A stretch of DNA of 64,000 nt, taken from positions 1 through 64,000 of the forward strand of contig NZ_CP092361.1 of NCBI RefSeq assembly GCF_022354465.1, written 5' to 3'. Each line of letters starts with the position of its first letter. Positions within the stretch are counted from its first letter, which is position 1. The stretch comes from Wielerella bovis. Its GTDB lineage: Bacteria > Pseudomonadota > Gammaproteobacteria > Burkholderiales > Neisseriaceae. Position numbers and translations under genes: made by a program. Shown one piece after another: positions 1 to 8,203 of this stretch. The notes under the pieces were generated by a model. That model was not told the DNA's origin, ran no database searches, and was given only the letters and a program-made list of their open reading frames with translations.

Positions 1-1545
1 ATGAAATTAGCCGATTTTTGGGCGCACGCCCTGCGCCGTCTGTACGCTGATTTAAGCGAACAGCAATTTAACCGCGACATTGCCCCGATTACGGTGGGCG
101 AAGATAATGGCGTGTGGGTAATTTATGCCAAAAATCAATTTGCAGTTAATTTGTTGCGCTCACAATATGCCAGCAGAATCATGGCATTACATACCGAACT
201 CGCACCCAATGCGCCCGAATTGACGTATAAAGTCGGTGTGGGCGAATCTGTTGCAATGGCAGCAGAAAATCCACTTTCAGGCAGCCCGAAAACAGAAATA
301 TCCACAGAAAACACATCTTTTTCAGATAACCCAATCACACAGCCTGAAAACGAAATCGCACCAATTGCCAGCAAAAAAACGACTGCGCAAGATATTTTGG
401 CGCAACGCATGAATAATTTGCGTCCTACCAAAAAAGAAGACAGCGTTCAGGCTGCCCCAAAATCACGCAGTGCGATTGAAGAAGAACGTGAGCGCGAAGA
501 AGCTGAACAACGCCATACGCAAACCAATTTGTCGCCCGATTACACTTTTGACACGCTGGTGGAAGGCAAGGGCAACCAATTAGCAGCGCAAGTTGCCAAA
601 AGCATCGCCGAAGCCCCCGGTGATAGTATGTACAACCCGTTTTTCGTGTATGGCAGCACAGGTTTGGGTAAAACCCACTTGGTGCAAGCAATTGGCAATG
701 AATTGTTGCGCCTGAATCCAAAAGCGCGGGTGCGTTATATGCATTCCGATGAATATTTGAAAACCTTTATGGCGACCGTGCGTAACAAAACGTGGGATAC
801 ATTTAAACAGCAATATTTGCATTACAATTTATTGATTATTGACGATATTCAATTTATTCAAGGCAAAGACCGCACGATGGAAGAATTTTTCTTCCTGTTT
901 GAGCATTTCCATTCGCGCAATCAACAAATTATTTTGACCTGCGACCAATTACCCAGCAGCTTGGAAAACATGGAAAAACGCCTGATTTCACGCTTTTCGT
1001 GGGGCATGACCATTCGTTTGGAACCGCCTGAATTAGAAATGCGCGTGGATATTTTGGAACGCAAAGCGCATACCGCAGGCATTCGTTTGGAAGAAGATGC
1101 AGCTTTGTTTATCGCGCAAAATGTGAAGCAAAACGTGCGTGAATTGGAAGGCGCACTCAATCGCGTGATTGCGCGTTGTCGTTTTGAAAAACGCAGCACG
1201 ATTGACATTGATTTGGCGACCGATGCGCTGCAAGACATTGTCGCCAGCAATTACAAACCGATTACGGTTGAGCTGATTATGAAAGCGGTTGCTGACCATT
1301 ATCACATCACGATTCGCGATATTTTGGGCAAAAAACGCAGCCGCAACTTGGCACGTCCGCGTCAAATGGCAATGGCGATTACCAAAGAATTGACCAATTT
1401 GAGTTTACCTGCGATTGGCGAAGCATTTGGTGGGCGCGACCATACAACGGTAATGCACGCGGTTAAAACGATTGCGAAATTGCGACAGGACGACCCAGAA
1501 TTGAAGCAAGATTATGATAAGTTGTTGATTGTGATTCAGCATTGA
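1..1545 (+). CDS. dnaA: Chromosomal replication initiator DnaA
   Basis: DnaA binds DnaA boxes at oriC, melts the duplex and helps load DnaB. The 514-residue product has the domain I start MKLADFWAHALRRL, a long low-complexity linker at about residues 85-165, and an AAA+ core with Walker A GSTGLGKTH near residue 218 and Walker B LLIIDDIQF. The C-terminal DNA-binding signature GGRDHTTVMHA is present. It is longer than the usual 440-470 residues because of the linker, which carries a DUS-like stretch. The window begins on its ATG, so promoter and RBS are not visible. Confidence 0.98.
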   Translation: MKLADFWAHALRRLYADLSEQQFNRDIAPITVGEDNGVWVIYAKNQFAVNLLRSQYASRIMALHTELAPNAPELTYKVGVGESVAMAAENPLSGSPKTEISTENTSFSDNPITQPENEIAPIASKKTTAQDILAQRMNNLRPTKKEDSVQAAPKSRSAIEEEREREEAEQRHTQTNLSPDYTFDTLVEGKGNQLAAQVAKSIAEAPGDSMYNPFFVYGSTGLGKTHLVQAIGNELLRLNPKARVRYMHSDEYLKTFMATVRNKTWDTFKQQYLHYNLLIIDDIQFIQGKDRTMEEFFFLFEHFHSRNQQIILTCDQLPSSLENMEKRLISRFSWGMTIRLEPPELEMRVDILERKAHTAGIRLEEDAALFIAQNVKQNVRELEGALNRVIARCRFEKRSTIDIDLATDALQDIVASNYKPITVELIMKAVADHYHITIRDILGKKRSRNLARPRQMAMAITKELTNLSLPAIGEAFGGRDHTTVMHAVKTIAKLRQDDPELKQDYDKLLIVIQH

Positions 1546-1561
1546 TTGATGGCAGCCTGAA

Positions 1562-2398
1562 ATGAGTAAACCTTTTTTAAAATGGGCAGGCGGTAAACAC
1601 AAACTCGCTCCGCTTATTCAAGCGCAACTGCCACAAGCACAGCGTTTGGTTGAGCCGTTTGTGGGTTCGGCGGCGGTGTCATTGGCATTGGAATTTGACG
1701 AATATCTGCTCAATGACAACAACCCTGATTTAATTCATTTGTATCAAACATTAAAACAGGAAAAACAAGCGTTTATCGATTACGCGCAATCGTTTTTTAC
1801 ACCCGAAAATAATCAAGAAACGCGTTTTTATGATTTGCGTGAACAATTCAATCATAGTGATGATGTTACGGAACGATCGGCTTTGTTTGTGTATTTAAAT
1901 CGTCATGCTTTCAATGGTTTATGCCGTTACAACAGCAAAGGTTTGTTTAATGTTCCATTTGGGCGTTACAAATCGCCGCATTTTCCAGCCGATGAAATGT
2001 GTGATTTTGTGGCAAAATCGGCGCGTATGGTTTTGATGTGTGGCGATTTTCAGGCTGCCTTTGCGCTGATTGAACCCGATGACGCGGTTTATTGCGATCC
2101 ACCGTATGTGCCTTTGAATGAAACGGCTTCGTTTACTGCTTATTCGCAAAATGGATTTGCTTGGCAGGATCAACTGCGATTATTGCAATGTGTTGAGCAA
2201 AAAGCGAAAAATTGTCGTGGTGTTGTGTTGTCCAATCACGATACGCCACAAACGCGCGAATTGTATCGCCATGCCCAATTCATTGAAAACATTGAAGTTC
2301 AACGCAATATTGCCGCAAAAGGCAGCAGTCGGCAGAAAGTTAAAGAAATTTTAGTACATTGGAATACAAAAACTTTTATCAAGGAAATGATTTTATGA
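1562..2398 (+). CDS. dam: DNA adenine methyltransferase, Dam/DpnM type
   Basis: Predicted N6-adenine DNA methylase of the D12 class. The 278-residue product has the SAM-binding motif FLKWAGGKHKLAP at the N terminus, VEPFVGSAAVSLAL, and the catalytic motif CDPPYVPL near residue 181. The related Dam and DpnM enzymes methylate GATC, but specificity cannot be read here. It lies 17 bases after dnaA in the dnaA-dnaN interval, and its stop overlaps the start of the next gene (ATGA). It may be housekeeping Dam or the modification half of a restriction-modification system; the coupled downstream gene keeps the second option open. Confidence 0.9.
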   Translation: MSKPFLKWAGGKHKLAPLIQAQLPQAQRLVEPFVGSAAVSLALEFDEYLLNDNNPDLIHLYQTLKQEKQAFIDYAQSFFTPENNQETRFYDLREQFNHSDDVTERSALFVYLNRHAFNGLCRYNSKGLFNVPFGRYKSPHFPADEMCDFVAKSARMVLMCGDFQAAFALIEPDDAVYCDPPYVPLNETASFTAYSQNGFAWQDQLRLLQCVEQKAKNCRGVVLSNHDTPQTRELYRHAQFIENIEVQRNIAAKGSSRQKVKEILVHWNTKTFIKEMIL

Positions 2399-2940
2399 TG
2401 AATTATAATTATGAACAAGGCGTAGAACATATGCGAACATTGGTAGAGAAGGCTACAAATAGAAATCAATATAGTAATTCTTTTAATACAAATACAAACT
2501 TAATTATTCAGTATCCTGGTCATAAACGAGTGGGAGATTATCGTTTATTAACTCATTTAGATGAACCACCACCTAAACATACTGATATTGTTCAAATAAT
2601 ATTTGATATGACAAATAATGAAAATTATTTATCTATGATACAAGATTTAGAGGAAATTTATTCAGCTGGATTAAAGGCACATACAGATACTATTCCTAAT
2701 GACATCAAAGATTTAATATTTTGGATTACATTGCAAGAAGAGATTAATTATCCGCCACCTCGAATGGGTAGAAAATTACCTTTCCAACGATATTTTGAAG
2801 CCATTCTTGCAAAGCAATATCCAAACATTATTAAAATGCAAGAAGTAATTAATAGGACGAATAATCACGGTGGTAGAACTCCCAGCTTATTATCTAATCA
2901 GTTTAATAATAATATTGATTTTCCAATTTTTTATAATTAG
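2395..2940 (+). CDS. Unknown protein translationally coupled to dam
   Basis: A 181-residue protein I do not recognise. The start is the first of two ATGs in ATGATG, overlapping the dam stop by four bases, so translation is probably coupled to dam. It is clearly more AT-rich than its neighbours and rich in Asn, Ile and Gln, which suggests recent acquisition. The most structured-looking stretch is EINYPPPRMGRKLPFQRYFE near residues 121-140. Position beside a DpnM-type methylase makes a small restriction endonuclease or accessory factor possible, but I see no clear PD-(D/E)XK or HNH motif. Function unknown. Confidence 0.6.
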   Translation: MMNYNYEQGVEHMRTLVEKATNRNQYSNSFNTNTNLIIQYPGHKRVGDYRLLTHLDEPPPKHTDIVQIIFDMTNNENYLSMIQDLEEIYSAGLKAHTDTIPNDIKDLIFWITLQEEINYPPPRMGRKLPFQRYFEAILAKQYPNIIKMQEVINRTNNHGGRTPSLLSNQFNNNIDFPIFYN

Positions 2941-3031
2941 AACTAATTTTAGAAGAATTTTCTATTACTTTTTGATGTGATGAAATTCCATTGAAATGGT
3001 TGGGTTTGCCACATGAAATAAATATTTTCAG

Positions 3032-3045
3032 GCAGCCTGAAAAAA
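3032..3045 (+). repeat. DNA uptake sequence, example copy
   Basis: One typical copy of AGGCAGCCTGAA upstream of dnaN. Dozens of copies occur in both orientations through the window; closely spaced inverted copies form stem-loops between genes. Copies flanked by AA/TT also match the Simonsiella-type variant on the other strand, but asymmetric copies (for example 4222-4233) settle on AGGCAGCCTGAA. Confidence 0.9.
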
Positions 3046-3079
3046 AGATTTAACGGAAATAATTTAAAGGAAATTCAAA

Positions 3080-4183
3080 ATGTTAATTTTACAAACCTCA
3101 CGCGATGACTTATTAAAACCCCTGCAAGCCGTAACAGGCATTGTAGAACGCAAACACACGCTGCCGATTTTGTCCAACGTTTTACTGGAAAGCATCAACG
3201 GCAAAATCCAAATTCTTGCCACTGACTTGGAAATCCAAATCCACACACACGGCTCGGATAACGACAAAGGCGATTTTCGCATCACCACCAACGCCAAAAA
3301 ATTGCAAGATATTTTGCGCGCGCTGCCTGATGATGCGATGGTGCAACTGGATTGGGCAGACAACCGTTTGACCTTGAAAGCAGGTAAATCACGCTTTAAT
3401 CTGCAAACCTTGCCCGCCGAAGATTTTCCAACCATGAATGTGGCAAATACCACCAATGCCACATTTGCCGTGTCGCAAGAAGTGTTCAAAAACTTAATTT
3501 CGCAAGTGCAATACAGCATGGCGGTGCAAGATATTCGCTATTATCTCAATGGTTTATTGATGCAAGTGGAAGGCAATCAACTACGTTTAGTGGCGACCGA
3601 TGGGCATCGTTTGTCGTATTCTGCCAGCACGATTGACGTGGATTTGCCCAAAACCGAAGTGATTTTGCCACGCAAAACGGTGCTGGAATTGAATAAATTA
3701 TTGACCCAGCCAAAAGAAAACATCACGGTGGAATTGTTGGACAATCAAGTGCGTTTCCAATGCAACGACACGGTGATTGTCAGCAAAATCATTGACGGCA
3801 AATTCCCTGATTACAACCGTGTGATTCCGTTGGATAACGACAAAATTTTCGTGATGAATCGCATGGCTTTATTGGGCGCATTGGAGCGTTCGGCGATTTT
3901 GGCAAACGAGAAATTCCGTGGTGTGCGTTTGCAATTATCAGCGGGCATCTTGCGCGTGGTGTGCAGCAATAATGAGCAAGAAGAAGCGCAGGAAGAATTG
4001 GAAATTGCCTATCAAGGCGAAGAATTGGAAGTGGCGTTCAATATTGCATTTTTGATGGACGTGCTGCGTAATACGGCTGGCGATGATATTCAGTTGGCAT
4101 TTGGCGATGCCACGCGTTCTACGCTGTTCACCATTCCGAATCAGGCGGACTTTAAATATATTGTGATGCCGATGCGAATTTGA
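3080..4183 (+). CDS. dnaN: DNA polymerase III sliding clamp (beta subunit)
   Basis: The beta clamp encircles DNA and tethers the polymerase III core, MutS, ligase and other clamp binders. The 367-residue length is normal for the three-domain family. Recognisable segments are the N-terminal LQTSRDDLLKPLQAVTGIVERKHTLPIL, the ATDGHRLS motif near residue 173 and the C-terminal VMPMRI. AAGGAAATTCAAA precedes the ATG. A DUS lies just upstream. In many bacteria dnaN directly follows dnaA; here dam and one unknown gene sit between them. Confidence 0.98.
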   Translation: MLILQTSRDDLLKPLQAVTGIVERKHTLPILSNVLLESINGKIQILATDLEIQIHTHGSDNDKGDFRITTNAKKLQDILRALPDDAMVQLDWADNRLTLKAGKSRFNLQTLPAEDFPTMNVANTTNATFAVSQEVFKNLISQVQYSMAVQDIRYYLNGLLMQVEGNQLRLVATDGHRLSYSASTIDVDLPKTEVILPRKTVLELNKLLTQPKENITVELLDNQVRFQCNDTVIVSKIIDGKFPDYNRVIPLDNDKIFVMNRMALLGALERSAILANEKFRGVRLQLSAGILRVVCSNNEQEEAQEELEIAYQGEELEVAFNIAFLMDVLRNTAGDDIQLAFGDATRSTLFTIPNQADFKYIVMPMRI

Positions 4184-4251
4184 TGCGATAAACTATTTTC
4201 AGGCTGCCTTAATATTAAATAAGGCAGCCTGAAACCTTTGCAAAACCCTAT

Positions 4252-5379
4252 TCAAGCAGCCTGAAACACAATTTCATGCGCTTCATCAAAACTCGGCACT
4301 TCCCATTTGCCCAACATTTGCGCCAACACTTTTTCTGGCACGCTGTGTTCGCGCTGTTTGTTTTGCGCCAACCATTGCGAATGCGGCACTTCCAAATACA
4401 CAATCTTGATTTTCGCCCCATACGCCGCGAATATGCCCGTCCATTTGCTGCGTAAATCGCGGTTCAAATTGGTGGCGTTGAACACAAAACTGCGTTTTTC
4501 GCGCAAATATTGTTTCGCCAATTCTTTGCCAATCCGCACGGCTTCGGCGGTGTCGTGGCTGTCGGCTGGGTTGAATTTGTGGGTGCGACGAATGTCGTCC
4601 AGCGAAATCATGGGCAAATGCGATAAGTGTTTGTGAATAAACGTGTCTTTCCCCGAACCCGCCAAAGCACACATCATCACCACTTCGCAAGCAAAATCAT
4701 CATACGGCACATAATCCGCGCTACCGCCTTGATTTAAATAATGATAACGCGCATTTTCCGTTGCAAAGGCGCGTGGTTTGCCCCAACAATCCAATTCTTG
4801 ACACATTTCTTGAAACAAATCAATGCGTAATAAAATCTCGTCCTTGTCGGCACAAATGCGCCCCAACACGTCCGCGCGCGCCAACATCGCCAACAAGCGC
4901 GTATCCACAAGCAAACTGGCGGCAATGACGGCACGTTCGGGGTCGGGTTTGCTGATTGCCCAAAGCGGCAGCCCGTGCAGGCGCACCAGTTTGCAAATTT
5001 GCTCGCGCACGGCAAAGGGCGTGGCGATGTCGCGGTACAGGATTTGTCGCGCGGTGAGTTCGCCTTTTTGCGCGTGGCGTGGCGAGACAATGCGCGTTTT
5101 GCCGTCTCTGATTTCTTGGCGCGTGGTGCTGCGTTTTTCCACATCGTGCAACAGGGCGGTGGTAAACAGAATATGTTGATTTTGCAGCGATAATTCGGCA
5201 AATTCAGGCAGCCTGAACAATTCATCCACCACCATTTGCGTGTGGGTCAAAACATCGCCTTCGCCATGCCATTCGGGGTCTTGGGGGACGTGGCGCATTT
5301 CGTCCAGCCACGCATAACGGTGGGTCAGTTGCGCCCAATCAATCGGGCGGTGTGGGGTGTAATCGGGGAAAGTCCACAT
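4252..5379 (-). CDS. HD-Pnk: HD-domain phosphoesterase fused to polynucleotide 5'-kinase
   Basis: A 375-residue two-domain RNA/DNA end-healing enzyme. The N-terminal HD phosphohydrolase domain carries H46 and the H78-D79 pair (ALLHDVEK). The C-terminal P-loop kinase domain has the Walker A-like ALAGSGKDT near residues 238-246, SLDDIRR around 259-264 and a lid with FNATNLNRDLR. This is the architecture of Runella HD-Pnk, where the HD domain removes 2',3'-phosphates and the kinase phosphorylates 5'-OH ends. Start supported by AAGGATAAACC before ATG. An RNA ligase gene lies about 700 bases upstream on the same strand, making an RNA-repair function likely. Confidence 0.85.
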   Translation of the reverse strand: MWTFPDYTPHRPIDWAQLTHRYAWLDEMRHVPQDPEWHGEGDVLTHTQMVVDELFRLPEFAELSLQNQHILFTTALLHDVEKRSTTRQEIRDGKTRIVSPRHAQKGELTARQILYRDIATPFAVREQICKLVRLHGLPLWAISKPDPERAVIAASLLVDTRLLAMLARADVLGRICADKDEILLRIDLFQEMCQELDCWGKPRAFATENARYHYLNQGGSADYVPYDDFACEVVMMCALAGSGKDTFIHKHLSHLPMISLDDIRRTHKFNPADSHDTAEAVRIGKELAKQYLREKRSFVFNATNLNRDLRSKWTGIFAAYGAKIKIVYLEVPHSQWLAQNKQREHSVPEKVLAQMLGKWEVPSFDEAHEIVFQAA

Positions 5380-5435
5380 GGTTTATCCTTTTGTTTTTAT
5401 TTTAGAAATGGGGTTTCAGGCTGCCTGAAAGTATT

Positions 5436-5726
5436 TTATGAACAAACAATGTTTCTTGCTTTATTGCATAAATTATCGGCAATATGATTGATTTCGTCTC
5501 GCATGGTTTTATCGTACATATCGGCTGATGATGTCAATGCTCCCCACATATCCAAAAACACATCAGCCAATTTTTTGGGTATCACATCTTGATTGGCATA
5601 ATCGATTGATATCAGATACAGCAATGTCAAAAGTTCATCATACAGTTGGTAATCGATACCCGCTTTCTCTCTGATTTGCAAATCAAATTGCAGGAATTTT
5701 TCGATAAATAAATCGGTATTTGTCAT
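5436..5726 (-). CDS. Small unknown protein inside the RNA-repair set
   Basis: A 96-residue acidic, helix-rich protein (starts MTNTDLFIEKFLQFDLQIRE) with no motif I recognise, no signal peptide and no membrane segment. It lies between the HD-Pnk and RNA ligase genes on the same strand, 56 bases before HD-Pnk. It could belong to the repair set or be an unrelated immunity-like insertion. GGATTTAAATC precedes ATG. It is somewhat AT-richer than HD-Pnk. Confidence 0.55.
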   Translation of the reverse strand: MTNTDLFIEKFLQFDLQIREKAGIDYQLYDELLTLLYLISIDYANQDVIPKKLADVFLDMWGALTSSADMYDKTMRDEINHIADNLCNKARNIVCS

Positions 5727-5750
5727 GATTTAAATCCGTAACGAAGTTCT

Positions 5751-5825
5751 TGTAGGTCGGATACTTGTATCCGACATTTTCAGATGAAACCACACATTTT
5801 GTCGGATACAGGTATCCGACCTACG
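5751..5825. repeat. Paired palindromic repeats
   Basis: Two units, each a near-perfect palindrome GTCGGATAC-NN-GTATCCGAC (5755-5774 and 5801-5820), lie within larger inverted arms TGTAGGTCGGATAC.../...GTATCCGACCTACG. The transcript could form two adjacent hairpins or one long one. A degenerate relative (TTGGATACTTACATAC) lies near 6933. Resembles a REP-type intergenic repeat. Confidence 0.7.
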
Positions 5826-5846
5826 GGGTTTTTCAGGCTGCCTTTT

Positions 5847-6042
5847 AGTACACGACAAAAATCTTTGGATTGCCTGAAACCTGTCCCCTCTCCCGCTTGC
5901 GGGGGAGGGTTAGGGTGGGGGTGGCTCGTTGATTTACAAAAATATTGATTTATTTCCACAAATTTACCCCCACCCTAGCCCTCCCCCGTTGGAGACGGGG
6001 GAGGGGACAGATTGGCGTAAATCCCAAAAATTGTCGTGTACT
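5847..6042. repeat. MITE-like inverted-repeat element, about 196 bp
   Basis: Perfect 12-bp terminal inverted repeats AGTACACGACAA (5847-5858) and TTGTCGTGTACT (6031-6042) enclose a second inner pair of GC-rich arms: CTGTCCCCTCTCCC at about 5881 pairs with GGGGGAGGGGACAG ending at about 6010. The centre is AT-rich with no coding potential beyond spurious ORFs. DUS copies flank it on both sides. Together with the palindromes at 5751-5825 it fills the 344-base gap between the small unknown gene and the RNA ligase gene. Confidence 0.65.
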
Positions 6043-6070
6043 GAAAGGCTGCCTGAAAATTGGGCGAAAA

Positions 6071-6859
6071 CTAACCCTGCACAAATTGCCAACTTTCCCA
6101 ATGATATTTTGTGTAATCAATCAGTTGGGCGGGCTGCCATGTTTTTGTCCAATGCACATCGGTTTGGACGTGTTTGGGGCGTACCAGTTTAAATAAATTA
6201 TCAAATTCATTGGTTTGCACGGGCAAATTGCCGTTGTTGGTGGCGAAATCGGCGCGGTTGCGTATCACAAAACCTTCGCTACACGGTTCGCCTGTTTTGG
6301 GGTCGTAGCCGCCCAGTTGTCCGCTTGTTTGCACATAATCCATCCAAGCCATGCCCAAGTTGGCGGTCAGCCAGTTTTCCAGTTGCTTGTTTTCATTTAA
6401 ATTGTTTTGCGTGAACGTGGCGAGTGCTTGCGTAATCGGGATTTCTGGCACGGTCGGAAAATCAAACATGGCGGCATAGAATTGCACTTCGTCCCAACTC
6501 AACCAACGCCCATTTTGGCGCACGGCAAACAGGTAAAAATAACTTTCCAAACGCGAATACGCAATGGAATGAATGCCATACAGATTTTCGCCAAACAATT
6601 CCAAATCGCCCAAATCGTCTTTAATCAGCCGCCAGCGTTCCAGCAGGGGTTTATCCCAAGCGTGTTGCGTGGGCGCGGCGTGGGAACGCGCAAACAGTCC
6701 TGCGGCGCAAAAACAGTTGTTTTGTCCGTCCAATTTTTCGGTCAGCACCAAATCAGGCAAGGCAGCAAAGTGGCGGACGTAATCGCGTGGCATAAAGCGG
6801 TCGTCTGATGTCGTGCCAAGACTGATGTGGGCGTGGAGACTGCGGGCGTATTTTTGCAT
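6071..6859 (-). CDS. RNA ligase, Rnl2-like nucleotidyltransferase
   Basis: A 262-residue ATP-dependent RNA ligase that would join 3'-OH and 5'-phosphate RNA ends through an AMP-lysine intermediate. Motif I is EKLDGQNN with the predicted adenylated lysine at residue 42. Motif III is FGENLYGIHSI, motif IV is SEGFVIRN, and motif V is FKLVRPK, so all nucleotidyltransferase motifs appear intact. AAGGAGTCAATC before ATG supports the start. It is on the same strand as the HD-Pnk gene; healing by HD-Pnk would create the ends this ligase seals. Confidence 0.88.
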   Translation of the reverse strand: MQKYARSLHAHISLGTTSDDRFMPRDYVRHFAALPDLVLTEKLDGQNNCFCAAGLFARSHAAPTQHAWDKPLLERWRLIKDDLGDLELFGENLYGIHSIAYSRLESYFYLFAVRQNGRWLSWDEVQFYAAMFDFPTVPEIPITQALATFTQNNLNENKQLENWLTANLGMAWMDYVQTSGQLGGYDPKTGEPCSEGFVIRNRADFATNNGNLPVQTNEFDNLFKLVRPKHVQTDVHWTKTWQPAQLIDYTKYHWESWQFVQG

Positions 6860-7072
6860 GATTGACTCCTTGAAGTATTTTGGCAGAATGAAACTTTGAT
6901 AGTCGTTTCAATATAGCATTAAAACTTGTAAGTTGGATACTTACATACAATAATTCTTAAATAAAAACATATGGTTATTTGGTTTTAAAAATATCAGACT
7001 CAAGAATCCGACCTATATCAGACTTTGTAAAGTTTTCAGGCTGCCTAAATCTATGTTCAGGCAGCCTGAAAA

Positions 7073-8008
7073 CTATTTTCGCAATTCTTTTGGCAACACA
7101 AACACAATACTTTCCACTTCACCTTCGCCTTGCTGCACATCGTCAATGCCCCACGCACGGATTTGCTCAATCACACCTTGCACCAAAATTTCGGGAGCGG
7201 ATGCGCCTGCGGTTACACCTACTTTGCTTTTACCATCAAACCATTGTTTTTCCAAATAAGATGCGTTATCCACCATATACGCATCTACACCAAAACTTGC
7301 CGCTACTTCGCGCAAACGGTTGCTGTTGGACGATGCGGGCGAGCCGACCACAATTACAATATCGCATTCATTCGCCAAATCTTTAACGGCTTTTTGGCGA
7401 TTGGTGGTGGCGTAGCAAATGTCTTCTTTGTGCGGATTTTTGATGTTGGGGAAACGCGCTTGCAGGGCGACAATGATGTCTTTGGTTTCATCAACGGAAA
7501 GCGTGGTTTGGCTGACATACGCCAATTTGTCAGGATTTTGTACCGCCAAATCCGCCACATCCTCCACCACTTCCACCAATTTCATTTTGCCAGACGGCAG
7601 TTGCCCCATGGTGCCTTCCACTTCAACGTGTCCAGCGTGTCCAATCATGATGATTTCGTAGCCTTGTTCGTCCAAACGCGACACTTCTTTATGCACTTTG
7701 GTTACGAGCGGGCAGGTCGCGTCAAACACGCGGAAACCGCGTTCGGCGGCTTCGGCTTGTACGGCTTTGCTCACACCATGCGCAGAATAAATCAGCGTTG
7801 CACCTTGTGGCACGTCCGCCAAATCTTCAATGAAAATCGCGCCTTTGTCGCGCAAATTGTCCACAACAAATTTATTGTGGACGACTTCGTGGCGCACATA
7901 AATCGGTGCGCCGTATTCTTCCAAAGCGCGTTCTACAATGCTGATGGCTCTGTCCACGCCCGCGCAAAAGCCGCGTGGGTTGGCTAAGGTAATGGTTTTT
8001 TGGGTCAT
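7073..8008 (-). CDS. ispH: 4-hydroxy-3-methylbut-2-enyl diphosphate reductase
   Basis: IspH (LytB) catalyses the last step of the MEP isoprenoid pathway, making IPP and DMAPP with a 4Fe-4S cluster. The 311-residue protein has the three cluster cysteines in [22 protein letters not shown] and [10 protein letters not shown], plus the conserved histidines in VRHEVVHN and AHGVSK. AAGAGAAAAAAC precedes the ATG. DUS copies lie on both sides. Normal family length and no oddities. Confidence 0.97.
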   Translation of the reverse strand: MTQKTITLANPRGFCAGVDRAISIVERALEEYGAPIYVRHEVVHNKFVVDNLRDKGAIFIEDLADVPQGATLIYSAHGVSKAVQAEAAERGFRVFDATCPLVTKVHKEVSRLDEQGYEIIMIGHAGHVEVEGTMGQLPSGKMKLVEVVEDVADLAVQNPDKLAYVSQTTLSVDETKDIIVALQARFPNIKNPHKEDICYATTNRQKAVKDLANECDIVIVVGSPASSNSNRLREVAASFGVDAYMVDNASYLEKQWFDGKSKVGVTAGASAPEILVQGVIEQIRAWGIDDVQQGEGEVESIVFVLPKELRK

Positions 8009-8097
8009 GTTTTTTCTCTTAAAAATGGGTGTTTGGGTTTTCAGGCTGCCTGAAAATAGAAAATGGCATAATATGGTTTAATATCGGTAAATATCGC

Positions 8098-8126
8098 TTG
8101 ATAAAAGGGTTTTTAGTACATATAAT
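8098..8126 (+). promoter_or_regulatory. Sigma-70 promoter of the AbiF-linked small RNA
   Basis: TTGATA at 8098-8103, a 17-bp spacer, then TATAAT at 8121-8126. Transcription on the plus strand would start near 8133 and run straight into the hairpin and T-tract that end just before the abiF stop codon. This is the closest match to a consensus promoter that I saw in the window. Confidence 0.8.
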
Positions 8127-8132
8127 TATACC

Positions 8133-8200
8133 AACAACACCCCCAATGTTTCCGAGCAGCGAAATGCTGTTGTAGTACGGACTTGGGGGTTTTCTGTTTT
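8133..8200 (+). ncRNA. Structured small RNA convergent with abiF
   Basis: About 68 nt. Stem 1 is ACCCCCAA (8139-8146) with TTGGGGGT (8183-8190), stem 2 is TCCG (8151-8154) with CGGA (8178-8181), and stem 3 is AGCA (8155-8158) with TGCT (8165-8168) around GCGAAA. The 5' tail ACAAC (8134-8138) is complementary to GTTGT (8169-8173) inside the hairpin, allowing a pseudoknot. The T-rich run 8190-8200 gives a terminator shape. It ends three bases from the abiF stop, on the opposite strand. Non-coding RNAs linked to AbiF proteins are known from comparative RNA searches; identity of this one is inferred. Confidence 0.75.
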
Positions 8201-8203
8201 TGC

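Noticed and set aside
2941..3079. oriC between dnaA and dnaN
   Set aside because: No cluster of TTATCCACA-type DnaA boxes; the gap is short and holds only a DUS and the dnaN RBS.
5929..6196. Two overlapping frames through the MITE-like element
   Set aside because: Low-complexity Pro-rich translation of inverted repeats, ending antisense to the RNA ligase gene.
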